Shown here one piece after another: positions 27,182-36,236 of a stretch of DNA of 64,000 bases. The DNA lies in assembly GCA_000720375.1 (NCBI GenBank), contig JOAA01000031.1, positions 39,223 to 103,222 of the forward strand, given 5' to 3'. The position numbers and the translations under genes were made by a program. Positions within the stretch are counted from its first letter, which is position 1. Each line of letters opens with the position of its first letter. The DNA is from Rhodococcus rhodnii. GTDB taxonomy: Bacteria > Actinomycetota > Actinomycetes > Mycobacteriales > Pseudonocardiaceae. The notes below the pieces were generated by a model. The model saw only the letters and a list, made by a program, of their open reading frames with translations. It ran no database searches and was not told the origin of the DNA.

Positions 27182-27493
27182 ATGGCCGGTGTGAAGATCG
27201 ATCCGGACACGGTCACCGGCTATGCGAAGACCATGGCCGCCGGTGCTGACCGCCTGGACAACACGGCGCTGACACTGAACAGCTCCTTGGGCACCGAGGC
27301 CTTCGGCGAGCTCGGACGTCAGGTGCGTACGGCGGATGCGTACTCCCGCGCCGCCAGCACACTGCGCGATCAACTGGCCAGAGCCATCGAGACCCTGAAT
27401 GCCGCATCGGACACACTCACGCAGGTCGCCGAGCGCTACCAGTCAAGCGACAAGGACACCGTCCACACAATGAAGCGGGCGGAGAACCAATGA
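27182..27493 (+). CDS. EspC-like small ESX substrate (module A)
   Basis: This 103-aa helical protein resembles the EspC/T7SS_ESX_EspC class: a small helical hairpin with no Trp-x-Gly. It begins MAGVKIDPDTVTGYAKTMAA and ends with Y-x3-D (YQSSD, residues 86-90), the general type VII export signal. A perfect GGGGAGGT ribosome-binding site precedes the ATG. It overlaps the next gene by four bases, so the pair is probably co-translated and may form a secreted heterodimer. The 27038-27181 gap is shared with the divergent 765-aa gene. Confidence 0.75.
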   Translation: MAGVKIDPDTVTGYAKTMAAGADRLDNTALTLNSSLGTEAFGELGRQVRTADAYSRAASTLRDQLARAIETLNAASDTLTQVAERYQSSDKDTVHTMKRAENQ

Positions 27494-28557
27494 ACAACCT
27501 CGACTACCTGTCACAGCTCTGCCGTGACCTCGGGGTACCCGACATCGTCGAGGAGTACTTCGCACCAGTGGTAGGCCGCTGGAGCGACATGCACGAAGAA
27601 GCCGAGCGGTGGCGCGCGGCAGCGACAGCGGCCGACGAGGTGACGGCAAGCCTGAACAAGCCCCTCGGCGCGCTCGACGCAGCCTGGGAAGGCAAGACAG
27701 CGGACTCCTTTGTGGACTACATGCAGACGGTCGGCCTGGCGGGCAACGACATGTCGGACGCCATGCACGCCATGGCAAAGGTCCTGGACAAGACTGCGGA
27801 CGGAATCCGCGAGATCGTGCAGGAGATGGGCGACGTCCTGTCCGACACGGCGGAAGCCAGCGCCCAGTCGATGGCCCTGCCACTGGGGGAAGACCGGACA
27901 CGCCAGCACATCGAGAGCATGCGTAAGCCGATCCGGGAGTTCTTCGAGTCGGTCCGGCAAGTGCTGGAGGCTTTCGTCGGCCTGTGTGACGGCGTTGACG
28001 GCTCGAAGGCGTTCGAGCAGGTGAAGATGTCGCACACGTACCCGACGGAGAACTGGACGGTCGACGTGCCCGCCCGGCCTGCGGCGCCCCAGCCGGTCGA
28101 ACCGGCAGCCGCAGCGGTGGGCGGCGGCAGCGCGGCGGCTTCAGTGGGTGGTGGCGGGGCTGTCCTCGGGGTTGGCGGCGTTGCTTCTGTGGGTGGTGGC
28201 GCGGCTGCTGTCGGTGGTGGCGCGGCTGCTGGCCTGGGTGGCCCGCCTGCTTCTGCCGGTGGGCCACCGCCTGTCACGCCACCGCCGTCATCAGGGCCTG
28301 GCGTGTTCGCGGCGATCGGCGAGGTGAATCCGGCCCCACCGCCGCCTCCGCAAGCCGCCGCTGCGGCACCGGGAAAGCCCGCCGCCGGCGGGATGGGAAT
28401 GGGTGGGATGATGGTGCCGCCGATGATGTTCGGTGGTGCCCCTGGCGGCGGAAGCCAGGAGCACACCAACAAGACCCGGGTTGCCGGTGACCCCAGTGAC
28501 ATCTTCGGCGAACCGGCGGACGCCTCGCCGTCAGTGATCGGCGAGGAGGAGGACTGA
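27490..28557 (+). CDS. Large WXG-type ESX substrate (module A)
   Basis: The 355-aa protein has a helical N-terminal domain (about 1-190) with a Trp-x-Gly turn at 66-68 (AAWEGKTADSF). A Gly/Ala/Pro-rich low-complexity region follows (about 195-320, GGG and VGGGAAA runs), then Met/Gly (GMGMGGMM). The C-terminus is RVAGDPSDIFGEP...PSVIGEEED. The end resembles those of the two large substrate proteins further along. The layout recalls PPE-like substrates, but no PPE signature is present. It is probably secreted or surface-exposed with its small partner. Confidence 0.75.
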   Translation: MNNLDYLSQLCRDLGVPDIVEEYFAPVVGRWSDMHEEAERWRAAATAADEVTASLNKPLGALDAAWEGKTADSFVDYMQTVGLAGNDMSDAMHAMAKVLDKTADGIREIVQEMGDVLSDTAEASAQSMALPLGEDRTRQHIESMRKPIREFFESVRQVLEAFVGLCDGVDGSKAFEQVKMSHTYPTENWTVDVPARPAAPQPVEPAAAAVGGGSAAASVGGGGAVLGVGGVASVGGGAAAVGGGAAAGLGGPPASAGGPPPVTPPPSSGPGVFAAIGEVNPAPPPPPQAAAAAPGKPAAGGMGMGGMMVPPMMFGGAPGGGSQEHTNKTRVAGDPSDIFGEPADASPSVIGEEED

Positions 28558-28558
28558 C

Positions 28559-29023
28559 CTACTCGCTGTCGCCGCGCCAGCGGGCGATGTCCTCCTCGGT
28601 GACCTCGACCGGTCCTTCCGCGGGCTGCGTGATCCTGATGTGGTTGCCGAACGGGTCACGCAACGCGCAGTCGATGCCGTACGGCTGCTGCGTCGGCTTC
28701 TCGGTGAACTCGACGCCCTTGGCGCTGAGCGTGTCGTAGGTCTTCTGGCAGTCGTCGGTGTTGAGGATCGCGGCGACACCGAGCGCACCCTTGGTGACCA
28801 GGTCCCGCACCTGCACGGCAGTCTCTTCGCTGAGCGACGGCGGCCCTGGGACCTCGAGCAGGATCTGCCGGTCCGGCTCGGACGGCAGGGCGACGGTGAG
28901 CCAACGCATGAATCCCATGTCGACGTCGGAGGCGACCTGGAAGCCCAGCTTGCCGACGTAGAAGTCAAGAGCCTCGTTCTGGTCGAGGACATAGACGGAG
29001 TGAATGCTGATGCCGGTGAACAT
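28559..29023 (-). CDS. VOC-family (glyoxalase/bleomycin-resistance fold) protein
   Basis: The 154-aa protein shows the vicinal-oxygen-chelate pattern: ISIHSVYVLDQNEALDFYVG at the start and YGIDCALRDPFGNHIRI near the end. The C-terminal extension is EEDIARWRG. The substrate cannot be told from sequence. It follows an AraC-type gene by 35 bases on the same strand and is probably coexpressed. This pair interrupts the ESX locus. Confidence 0.88.
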   Translation of the reverse strand: MFTGISIHSVYVLDQNEALDFYVGKLGFQVASDVDMGFMRWLTVALPSEPDRQILLEVPGPPSLSEETAVQVRDLVTKGALGVAAILNTDDCQKTYDTLSAKGVEFTEKPTQQPYGIDCALRDPFGNHIRITQPAEGPVEVTEEDIARWRGDSE

Positions 29024-29058
29024 GTCCCGAACCTTATGGCCGCCGGAGCCGGGTCGGC

Positions 29059-29457
29059 TTATCCAAAACTACTCGGTTTGCTCCAGGCTTTGACGAAGCA
29101 GACCGGAACGTGCACGGGCCGCGTGCGAGCCCGGTACTCGGAGGGCGACACGCCGACGATGGCCCGGAAGGTACGGCTGAACGTGCCAAGACTCTCAAAT
29201 CCGACCTGAGTGGACACATCGGTCACGGTGACCGAAGTGGACCGCAGCAGCGCCATCGCCCGCTCGATCCGCCGCCGCTGCAGGTACCGATGCGGTGTCT
29301 CCCCGAATGTCGCCCGAAACGACCGAGTGAAGTGCGTCGGCGACATCAGGGCGATCCGGGCAAGGGCAGGGACGTTCAGCGGAGCGGCGAACTCGCGGTC
29401 CATGGCATCCCTGGCCCGCAGCAGCCGCCGGTTCTGATCCTCGTCCGGGCTGAACAC
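29059..29457 (-). CDS. Short AraC-family transcriptional regulator
   Basis: This 132-aa protein is essentially a DNA-binding domain: two helix-turn-helix motifs are visible (LNVPALARIALMSPTHFTRS and VTDVSTQVGFESLGTFSRTF). The TPHRYLQRRRIERAMALLR linker helix lies between them. GTG 29457 (MFSPDEDQNRRLLRARDAMD) is preferred because longer readings overlap the upstream TetR gene and add unconserved residues. It lacks a ligand domain. It probably controls the VOC gene immediately downstream. Confidence 0.85.
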   Translation of the reverse strand: MFSPDEDQNRRLLRARDAMDREFAAPLNVPALARIALMSPTHFTRSFRATFGETPHRYLQRRRIERAMALLRSTSVTVTDVSTQVGFESLGTFSRTFRAIVGVSPSEYRARTRPVHVPVCFVKAWSKPSSFG

Positions 29458-29470
29458 AAAGCAATGGTAG

Positions 29471-30037
29471 TCAGCGTGGTACGCGCAGGCCGGCGATGAG
29501 CAGGCCGACCATTCGCCGTGCGTCGTAGTCGGGATCGCTGTCCGCGCCGATACAGAGGTTGCCGACGCTACGCATGAGCTCGTATGCCCCGACGTCGGAG
29601 CGAATCTCACCCGACTTGGTCGCGGCCTTGAGCAATTCGGTGCACACCGGCAGCAGACGGTCGAGGAAGTACGAGTGCAGGGCGTCGAACTGGGCGCTGT
29701 CTGATCTGAGCGCCGCGGCGAGACCGTGTTTGGTGACCAGGAAATCGACGAAGAGGTCGATCCATTGGCCGAGTGCGGCGTGTGGGCTGGCGCTGCTGGC
29801 CAGCAGGGCGGGCCCGGCCTCTGCGCACGCTTCGACCTGGTGCCGGTAGACGGCGATGATCAAGTCCGATCGGGTCGGGAAGTGGCGGTAGATCGTCGCC
29901 GTTCCGACGCATGCCTTGGCTGCGATGTCGCGTACGGGTGCTTCCACGCCTGACGTCACGAAGACCGCGGCTGCCGCTTCGAGCAGGGTCTCCTTGTTGC
30001 GTTGGGCATCGGCCCGCTTGGCCCGCGTGTCCGCCAT
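29471..30037 (-). CDS. TetR-family repressor
   Basis: The 188-aa protein starts at ATG 30037 (MADTRAKRADAQRNKETLLE) with GGAGGA upstream. The helix-turn-helix is APVRDIAAKACVGTATIYRH, followed by FPTRSDLIIAVY. The C-terminal ligand domain is helical. The gene is divergent from the LLM oxidoreductase. The gap holds two inverted repeats that should be its operators. It likely represses both itself and the oxidoreductase-hydrolase pair. Confidence 0.9.
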   Translation of the reverse strand: MADTRAKRADAQRNKETLLEAAAAVFVTSGVEAPVRDIAAKACVGTATIYRHFPTRSDLIIAVYRHQVEACAEAGPALLASSASPHAALGQWIDLFVDFLVTKHGLAAALRSDSAQFDALHSYFLDRLLPVCTELLKAATKSGEIRSDVGAYELMRSVGNLCIGADSDPDYDARRMVGLLIAGLRVPR

Positions 30038-30056
30038 CGCACTCCTCCACGTTGCT

Positions 30057-30104
30057 AAACGGGACAACGTTCCGTATCGTTAAACGGGACAGGGTTCCGT
30101 TTAA
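30057..30104. promoter_or_regulatory. Paired TetR operators
   Basis: Two related palindromes lie between the divergent TetR and LLM genes. Site 1 (30057-30076) has AACGGGAC-AAC-GTTCCGT. Site 2 (30080-30104) has TTAAACGG...CCGTTTAA arms. Both share the half-site ACGG(G/A)AC facing GTTCCGT, as expected for a TetR dimer. Confidence 0.7.
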
Positions 30105-30183
30105 CCAATCATGGCAGAGCAAGGGCGGGCAGCCAAGCCACGCCCCATTCGACACTGCCGTTTTCGAAAGGACGATCGGCTCC

Positions 30184-31062
30184 ATGCCGACTTCATCCCG
30201 GCCTCGTTTCGGGATCATGACCGCACCCTCGCAGGTCGACTACCACGACGTCCTGCGGGTCTGGCGAGAAGCGGACGCGATCCCGCAGATCGAGCACGCA
30301 TGGCTGTACGACCACCTGATGCCGATCTTCGGCGACCTGAACGGCCCGACCCACGAAGGATGGACACTGCTCGCGGCCCTGGCCGCCCAGACGCAACGCC
30401 TGCGCATCGGCGTGATGGTCACCAGCAACCGTTTCCGGCCACCGGCGCTGCTGGCCAAGATCGCCACGACTGTCGACATCGTGTCGGATGGACGCCTCGA
30501 CTTCGGAATCGGTGTCGGCTCACGGCCCAGCCACCCGATCGCCAGGCGCGAGTACGAAGCACACGGCCTGCCCTTCCACGACACCGAACACGCGGTGGGA
30601 AGCTTCGCCGAAGCGTGCACGGTCATCCGTCGACTGTGGACCGAGACTGAACCGTTCGACTTCCACGGCGATTACGTCCAGCTGACCGGAGCGTTCGGCA
30701 ACCCCAAACCGGTCCAGCGGCCCCACCCGCCGATCCTCATCGGCGGACGTTCCTCCGCGACGCTACGGGTGGTCGCCGAACACGCCGACGTCTGGAACAT
30801 CCCCGGCGGAGACATCGAGGACGTTGTCCGGCGCAGCGCACTGCTGGACCGCTACTGCAAGGAAATCGGCCGCGACCCCGCCTCGATCACCCGCTCGATC
30901 AACCTCGCCGTCGACTACGACCACCCTGGCGCATGTAGGACCGCGATCAGCGAAGCGATCGACGCGGGCTTCGGGCACGTCGTTCTCGGACTGCTCCCGC
31001 CGTATCCCGCTGACGTCGCGCAGTGGGTCACCGACGAGCTCATCACACCAACCACGAAGTAA
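30184..31062 (+). CDS. LLM-class (F420-dependent type) oxidoreductase
   Basis: The 292-aa luciferase-like monooxygenase fold protein starts MPTSSRPRFGIMTAPSQVDY. Landmarks are the EGWTLLAALAAQTQRLRIGV, PALLAKIATTVDIVSDGRLDFGIGVGS and RPHPPILIGGRS segments. Actinomycete members usually use coenzyme F420 or FMN, but the cofactor cannot be settled here. ATG 30184 is chosen; longer readings pass through the operator region. An alpha/beta hydrolase follows 11 bases downstream. Confidence 0.88.
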   Translation: MPTSSRPRFGIMTAPSQVDYHDVLRVWREADAIPQIEHAWLYDHLMPIFGDLNGPTHEGWTLLAALAAQTQRLRIGVMVTSNRFRPPALLAKIATTVDIVSDGRLDFGIGVGSRPSHPIARREYEAHGLPFHDTEHAVGSFAEACTVIRRLWTETEPFDFHGDYVQLTGAFGNPKPVQRPHPPILIGGRSSATLRVVAEHADVWNIPGGDIEDVVRRSALLDRYCKEIGRDPASITRSINLAVDYDHPGACRTAISEAIDAGFGHVVLGLLPPYPADVAQWVTDELITPTTK

Positions 31063-31073
31063 GGGGATCATCC

Positions 31074-31970
31074 ATGGATACGCCGATCCTTTCCGTGAAA
31101 CCGATCGTGCTGCCTGCCCCAGACCGTGGTGTGGACGTGCATGTACGCGTGTCCGCGCCTGTGACCGGGCACGATCTGCCGATTGTTGTTTTCTCGCACG
31201 GCTTTGGCTCGTCGTTGGACGGCTACGGCCCAGTGGCGGACTACTGGGCGGCGCACGGCTTCGTGGTCATCCAACCCACTCACCTCGACTCGCGAACGCT
31301 GAACATCCCGCCGGACGATCCCCGCACACCACGGATCTGGCGCTTTCGAGTCGAGGACGTGAAACGTGTCCTCGATCAGCTTGATCTCCTGGAAGCCGCC
31401 GTTCCCGGCTTGGCAGGGCGCACCGACCGAGACCGCATCGCCGCCGCCGGCCACTCCTTCGGCGGCCAGACAGCGGGAAACCTGCTGGGTTTGCGAGTCA
31501 TCGATCCGGAAACCAAGCAAGGTGAGGACCTGTCCGACGCGCGAATCAAAGCGGGCGTGCTGTTCGCCACGGCGGGACTGGGCGGAGCGGACCTGTCGGC
31601 GTTCGCGGCGGAGAACTTCCCGTTCATGAACCCGAGCTTCGCGGACATGACCACGCCTGCCCTTGTGGTCGCGGGGGATCAGGACGACTCCCCGCTGACC
31701 GTCCGAGGCCCGGACTGGATGACCGACCCGTACTTCCTGAGCCCCGGCGACAAGAGCCTGCTCACGCTGTACGGGGCGGAACACTCGCTCGGTGGCATCC
31801 CGGGCTACGAAGCGAAGGAGACCACCGACGAGAACCCCGAACAAGTCGCGCTGATCCAGCGGGTGACCGTGGCCTACCTGAGGCACGCGCTCGGCATCGA
31901 GGACTCGAGCTGGCAGCAGGAGCAGAAAGCCTTGCGGGACAGCCCCTTGGGCCGGCTTGACTCGAAGTGA
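31074..31970 (+). CDS. Alpha/beta hydrolase (PAF-acetylhydrolase/chlorophyllase-like)
   Basis: The 298-aa cytosolic hydrolase has the oxyanion-side motif VVFSHGFGSS, the nucleophile elbow GHSFGG, an acid in VVAGDQDDSP and a histidine in YGAEHSLGG. It carries no signal peptide. It is transcribed with the LLM oxidoreductase and so is probably under the same TetR repressor. The substrate is unknown. A terminator lies 30 bases past its stop. Confidence 0.87.
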   Translation: MDTPILSVKPIVLPAPDRGVDVHVRVSAPVTGHDLPIVVFSHGFGSSLDGYGPVADYWAAHGFVVIQPTHLDSRTLNIPPDDPRTPRIWRFRVEDVKRVLDQLDLLEAAVPGLAGRTDRDRIAAAGHSFGGQTAGNLLGLRVIDPETKQGEDLSDARIKAGVLFATAGLGGADLSAFAAENFPFMNPSFADMTTPALVVAGDQDDSPLTVRGPDWMTDPYFLSPGDKSLLTLYGAEHSLGGIPGYEAKETTDENPEQVALIQRVTVAYLRHALGIEDSSWQQEQKALRDSPLGRLDSK

Positions 31971-31999
31971 CCGGATCCCCGGTCTCCGCGCGAACGAAA

Positions 32000-32029
32000 C
32001 GGGGCGCCCCTTGTCCTTGGGGCGCCCCG
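32000..32029. terminator. Bidirectional terminator between hydrolase and eccC
   Basis: CGGGGCGCCCC (32000-32010) pairs perfectly with GGGGCGCCCCG (32019-32029) around an 8-base loop. The flanking genes converge. T-rich sequence (CTTCTCCTCTT) follows on the plus strand and TTTCGTTCG on the minus strand. Confidence 0.8.
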
Positions 32030-32045
32030 CTTCTCCTCTTGCCGC

Positions 32046-35000
32046 TCAGTCCGGCTGGATCCACGAGGTGTGGATCAGTTGCTGGCCCAGCTTCCGGGTG
32101 ATCAGCACGCCTCGGCCGGGTGGCAGCGGCTTGGACTTGTACGTGCCGAGCAGGACGCCCTCGTCCTTGCTCGCGCTCATCACCAGGCCGGGGGCGGAGA
32201 GTTCCTTCAGCTTGCCGATGATCGGGTCGAACGAGGCACGTGCCGCACCACCGGACCGGCGGGCGACGATCATGTGCATGCCGACGTCCTTGGCCTGCGG
32301 AAGGAACTCCTGCAGCGGCTGCAGCGGGTTTCCGCCTTGGGTGGCCACCAGGTCGTAGTCGTCGACGATCACGAACAGCTCCGGGCCGGACCACCATGAG
32401 CGGCTCTTCAGCTGCTCCTGCGTGGTGTCGGGGCCGGGCAGCCGCTTCTTCAGCGAGCCGACGACGTCCTTCATCATGTCGTTGAGCTGGTTGGCCGAGA
32501 CCGCGTAGCCCAGCAGGTGTCCGGTGTTGATGAAGCCGAGCATGGTGCGGCGGTAGTCGACGAGCAGGATGACCACTTGGTCTTCCGAGTAGCGCTCCAT
32601 GATGCCGCGCGTGATGTTGCGCAGCAGGTTCGTCTTGCCGGACTCGCCGTCGGCGAACGCCAGGAAGTGCGGCTCGGCGTCGAAGTCGAGGTAGACGGGC
32701 GCCAGCTCGTCCTCGTTCACGCCGATCGGGACCAACCTGGTGTTGCGGTGCTTGTCCATCTTGATCAGGTCGTCGTACGACATCATGTCCGGCAGCAGGC
32801 GGATCGCCGGTGCCGACGGGCCACGCCAGTACTGCCTGATCTTCGCCGTCGCGTCCTGCACACCGGCACCGACGTCCTCGGCCTTCGGCGAGCCGTCCAT
32901 CCGCGGCAGGCCGACAAGGAAGTGCAGTTTGTCGCGGGTCAGACCGCGGCCGGGCCGGCCGGGCGGCACGTTCACCGCGACGCGGCGGTCGATGTCCGAC
33001 TCGGTCGGGTCACCGAGCCGCAGCTCGAACCGGGTGCCCATCAGGTCCTTGACCGCGGGCCGGATCTCGGCCCACCGGTTGGCGGCCACGAGCACGTGCA
33101 CGCCGTACGACAGACCCTGCGCGACCAGGTTGACCACCTGCGCCTCGAGGGCCTCGAACTCCTGCCGGAAGTTCAGCCAGCCGTCCACGATCAGGAACAC
33201 GTCACCGAACGGGTCCTCGGTGATCTGCCCCTGCCGCTTGCGGTTGCGGAACTCGACCATCGAGTCGATGCCGTGGTCACGGAACATCTGCTCGCGTTCG
33301 GTGATCAACGAGGTGATCTCGGCGACCATCCGCCGGGCGAGGTCGGGGTCCAACCTGGACGCCACACCGCCGACGTGCGGCAGGCCACGCAGCGACGCGA
33401 GCGTTCCACCACCGAGGTCGAGGCAGTAGAACTGCGCTTCCTGCGGCGTGTGCGTCAACGCCATCGACATCACGAGGGTTCGCAGCAGCATGGACTTGCC
33501 GGACTGCGGACCGCCGACGATCGCCGCGTGACCCGCGGCACCGGAGAAGTCCGCCCACAGCAAGTCGCGCCGCTGCTCGTACGGCTTGTCGATGATGCCG
33601 AGTGGCACCTGGAGACGGCCGTTGGCGAAGTGCCCCGGCACCGTCATACCGCGGTCCTCAGTGGGCTGCAGCGGCGACAGCAGCTCGTCCAGTGTGCTCG
33701 GAGTCTCCAGCGGCGGCAGCCACACCTCGTGCGCGGGCGGGCCTTGCTTGTACAGCCGCTTGACGATGACGTCGAGCTCGCTCTCCTCGGTGCCGCCTTC
33801 CGGCTTCTGCTCCTTGGGCTGCTCGATCGGCCGGATCGGCTCCTTGGGGATCTCGATGAAGTCCGGCACGAACAGCCGCGGCCGCTTGTCGCTGGTCACC
33901 GGCGCCGACGGGCCCGCGGTCTGCATGCCTGCGGGCCGGTACGGACCGGACACATAGGACGCCTTGAACCGCACCATGCTCGAGGTGTCGAACTTCAGAT
34001 ACCCGGACCCTGGAATGGAAGGCAGTTCGAACGCGTCCGGAACACCGATCGCCGCACGGGATTCCGCCGCGGAGAAGGTCTTCAGACCGATCCGGTACGA
34101 CAGGTGTGAGTCAAGGCCGCGCAGCTTGCCTTCTTCCAGCCGCTGCGACGCCAGCAGCATGTGCATCTGCAGTGACCGGCCGAGACGTCCGATCGCGACG
34201 AACAGGTCGATGAAGTCCGGCTTGGCGGACAACAGCTCGGAGAACTCGTCGACCACGATGAACAACGCGGGCAACGGGTCGAGGTCGGCGCCGTTCTCTC
34301 GCGCCTTCTCGTACTCCCAGACGTTCTTGAAGTTGCCGCCGTTCTTCAGCGCTTCCTGGCGCCGGTTCATCTCACCGGCCAGCGCGTCCTTCATCCGGTC
34401 GACCAGTGTCAGGTCGCCCTGCAGGTTGGTGATGGTCGCGGCGACGTGCGGCGCGTCGTCAAGACCGAGGAACGTCGCACCACCCTTGAAGTCGACGAGG
34501 ACGAAGTTGAGGATCGTCGACGAGTGCGTCGCCAGCATGCCCAGCACCAGCGTGCGGAGGAACTCCGACTTACCGGAACCGGTGGCACCGATGCACAGGC
34601 CGTGCGGGCCCATGCCCTCCATCGCCGCCTCTTTGATGTCCAGCTCGACGGCCTGGCCGAACTCGCCGACACCGAACGGGACCCGGTAGCGGTCGCGGAC
34701 CGGCCGCGGCCGCCACGCCTGCTGCACGTCGAACGTCATCGGATCGCCCGGGATGCCGAGCAGTTCCAGCAGCGTCGGGTTGGACAGCAGCGGCTCTTCC
34801 TCGCCGGAGTCCGCGGCGCCGGTGCCGAGCCGGTACGGGGAAAGCTTGCGCGACAACGCTTCCGCTTCGGCGATGGTCAACGTGTCCGGCGCGCCGAACC
34901 ATTCCACACCACTCTGGCCACTGCGTGCGCCGAGCCGCGTCGGCTCGACGACCAGCCGCAGGCCGCGCCGCGAGGTCAGGTTGCCGAGCGAGTCGGACAG

Positions 35001-36047
35001 GTCAAGCAGCGTGACGCCGATCAGGCCTTCTTCCAGGATGATCTGCTCTTCACGGGTGACGTCGCCGTCGTCGATCACGATCACGATGTGCGGCTGGTCG
35101 GGCTGCGGCGGCGCGTTGCGGGTGAACCGCTGCCGGTCGCGCAGCTGCTCGTCCAGCCAGTGCTCGATCTGGGCGAGCGAACCGGCCATCAGCCGCATCT
35201 GGCCGATGCCGTCGACCATCGTCGGGTGCTGGACGTGCGGCAGCCATTTCGCCCATTCCCACTCCGCCTTGGCACGGCCCGCGGTCACCACGGCGACGAT
35301 CACGTCGTCCGGCGTGTGGAAAGTCACCAGCTGGGCCAGCATCGCCCTGGCCAGTGCGCGGGTCAGCTCCTTCTCACCGGAGAAGCTGACCGCGGCGAAG
35401 TTGCGGATCGCCAGCGAGATCGGCAGGTCGGGCACGATCGAGTGGGCGCGCACGAACCGGCGCAGCGCCAGCGTGGCGATCGGTTCCAGCTCGTCGACCG
35501 GGCCGGTCTGCGGCGGCACCAGCCGGGTCGCCAGCCGGGTGGAGGCCCGGCCGACCCGCAGGTGGCAGAAGTCCGCATCGGACTGACGGCGCTCCCACAT
35601 CCGCCGGGAGGACTGGGCGATCGACCACAGCGCCTCGGGGTCCGGGTGGATCCACTCCCGCTCGAGCCGCTGGTCACGGGCCGCCTCACGGGCCCGGTCG
35701 CGCATCTGGCCGAGGTAGCGCAGGTAGTCCTTGCGGTCCTCGTTCATCTCGGCCTTCTTCTGCCCGCCGCTGCGGCCACCGCCGCCCGCGAACATGCCGA
35801 CCATCGAGAACATCATCATGACCGGGAACAGCAGCGTCATCGGGTTGCGCGCCTGCGGACCGCCGAGGGTGAACATCACCACGACCATGCCCAGCATCGC
35901 GACGATCATGACCACCGGCATCATCTTCATCACGATGCTGCCGGGGATGACCCGAGGAACCTCAGGTGGCGGCTCGAGGTGCACCTCGCCGCCAGGCGGA
36001 CGCGGTGCGGCGAGACGTGGCATGCGCTTGAACTGCAGCGTGCTCAC
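32046..36047 (-). CDS. eccC: Type VII secretion ATPase EccC (three ATPase domains)
   Basis: EccC is the FtsK/SpoIIIE-type motor that recognises ESX substrates. The 1333-aa protein starts at GTG 36047 (MSTLQFKRMPRLAAPRPPGG). Two membrane helices lie at about residues 38-85. Three ATPase domains follow, with Walker A motifs GATGSGKS (about 486), GGPQSGKS (about 842) and GESGKTN (about 1132), and a Walker B VVDEFSEL in the first. EccCa and EccCb are fused, as in ESX-4. Long open frames on the opposite strand are compositional shadows. It is divergent from eccD. Confidence 0.97.
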   Translation of the reverse strand: MSTLQFKRMPRLAAPRPPGGEVHLEPPPEVPRVIPGSIVMKMMPVVMIVAMLGMVVVMFTLGGPQARNPMTLLFPVMMMFSMVGMFAGGGGRSGGQKKAEMNEDRKDYLRYLGQMRDRAREAARDQRLEREWIHPDPEALWSIAQSSRRMWERRQSDADFCHLRVGRASTRLATRLVPPQTGPVDELEPIATLALRRFVRAHSIVPDLPISLAIRNFAAVSFSGEKELTRALARAMLAQLVTFHTPDDVIVAVVTAGRAKAEWEWAKWLPHVQHPTMVDGIGQMRLMAGSLAQIEHWLDEQLRDRQRFTRNAPPQPDQPHIVIVIDDGDVTREEQIILEEGLIGVTLLDLSDSLGNLTSRRGLRLVVEPTRLGARSGQSGVEWFGAPDTLTIAEAEALSRKLSPYRLGTGAADSGEEEPLLSNPTLLELLGIPGDPMTFDVQQAWRPRPVRDRYRVPFGVGEFGQAVELDIKEAAMEGMGPHGLCIGATGSGKSEFLRTLVLGMLATHSSTILNFVLVDFKGGATFLGLDDAPHVAATITNLQGDLTLVDRMKDALAGEMNRRQEALKNGGNFKNVWEYEKARENGADLDPLPALFIVVDEFSELLSAKPDFIDLFVAIGRLGRSLQMHMLLASQRLEEGKLRGLDSHLSYRIGLKTFSAAESRAAIGVPDAFELPSIPGSGYLKFDTSSMVRFKASYVSGPYRPAGMQTAGPSAPVTSDKRPRLFVPDFIEIPKEPIRPIEQPKEQKPEGGTEESELDVIVKRLYKQGPPAHEVWLPPLETPSTLDELLSPLQPTEDRGMTVPGHFANGRLQVPLGIIDKPYEQRRDLLWADFSGAAGHAAIVGGPQSGKSMLLRTLVMSMALTHTPQEAQFYCLDLGGGTLASLRGLPHVGGVASRLDPDLARRMVAEITSLITEREQMFRDHGIDSMVEFRNRKRQGQITEDPFGDVFLIVDGWLNFRQEFEALEAQVVNLVAQGLSYGVHVLVAANRWAEIRPAVKDLMGTRFELRLGDPTESDIDRRVAVNVPPGRPGRGLTRDKLHFLVGLPRMDGSPKAEDVGAGVQDATAKIRQYWRGPSAPAIRLLPDMMSYDDLIKMDKHRNTRLVPIGVNEDELAPVYLDFDAEPHFLAFADGESGKTNLLRNITRGIMERYSEDQVVILLVDYRRTMLGFINTGHLLGYAVSANQLNDMMKDVVGSLKKRLPGPDTTQEQLKSRSWWSGPELFVIVDDYDLVATQGGNPLQPLQEFLPQAKDVGMHMIVARRSGGAARASFDPIIGKLKELSAPGLVMSASKDEGVLLGTYKSKPLPPGRGVLITRKLGQQLIHTSWIQPD

Positions 36048-36236
36048 GGTGTGGGCCCCTCTTCGACGTTCGACAGACGTACATATCGCGGAACCGCCAG
36101 CGGAGGTGATCCCGGTGCGGTCATACTAGGGCCGCCCACCGACAGGGATGCGCCATTCGGTGAAGAAGTACCCGGCCAAGTGGGCGAGGAGCATAGGGTC
36201 AGGCGGACATTCCGCAGAAGCTCGAAGGGGGCAGGC

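Noticed and set aside
27490..28557. Large module A protein considered as a PPE protein
   Set aside because: It has a Trp-x-Gly turn and helical layout but no N-terminal Pro-Pro-Glu and no SVP-type motif.
34446..36236. Very long open frame opposite eccC, in frame with eccD
   Set aside because: It is a GC-codon shadow. The antisense translation lacks any family motif, and the ubiquitin-like EccD start lies at GTG 36237 with its own ribosome-binding site.
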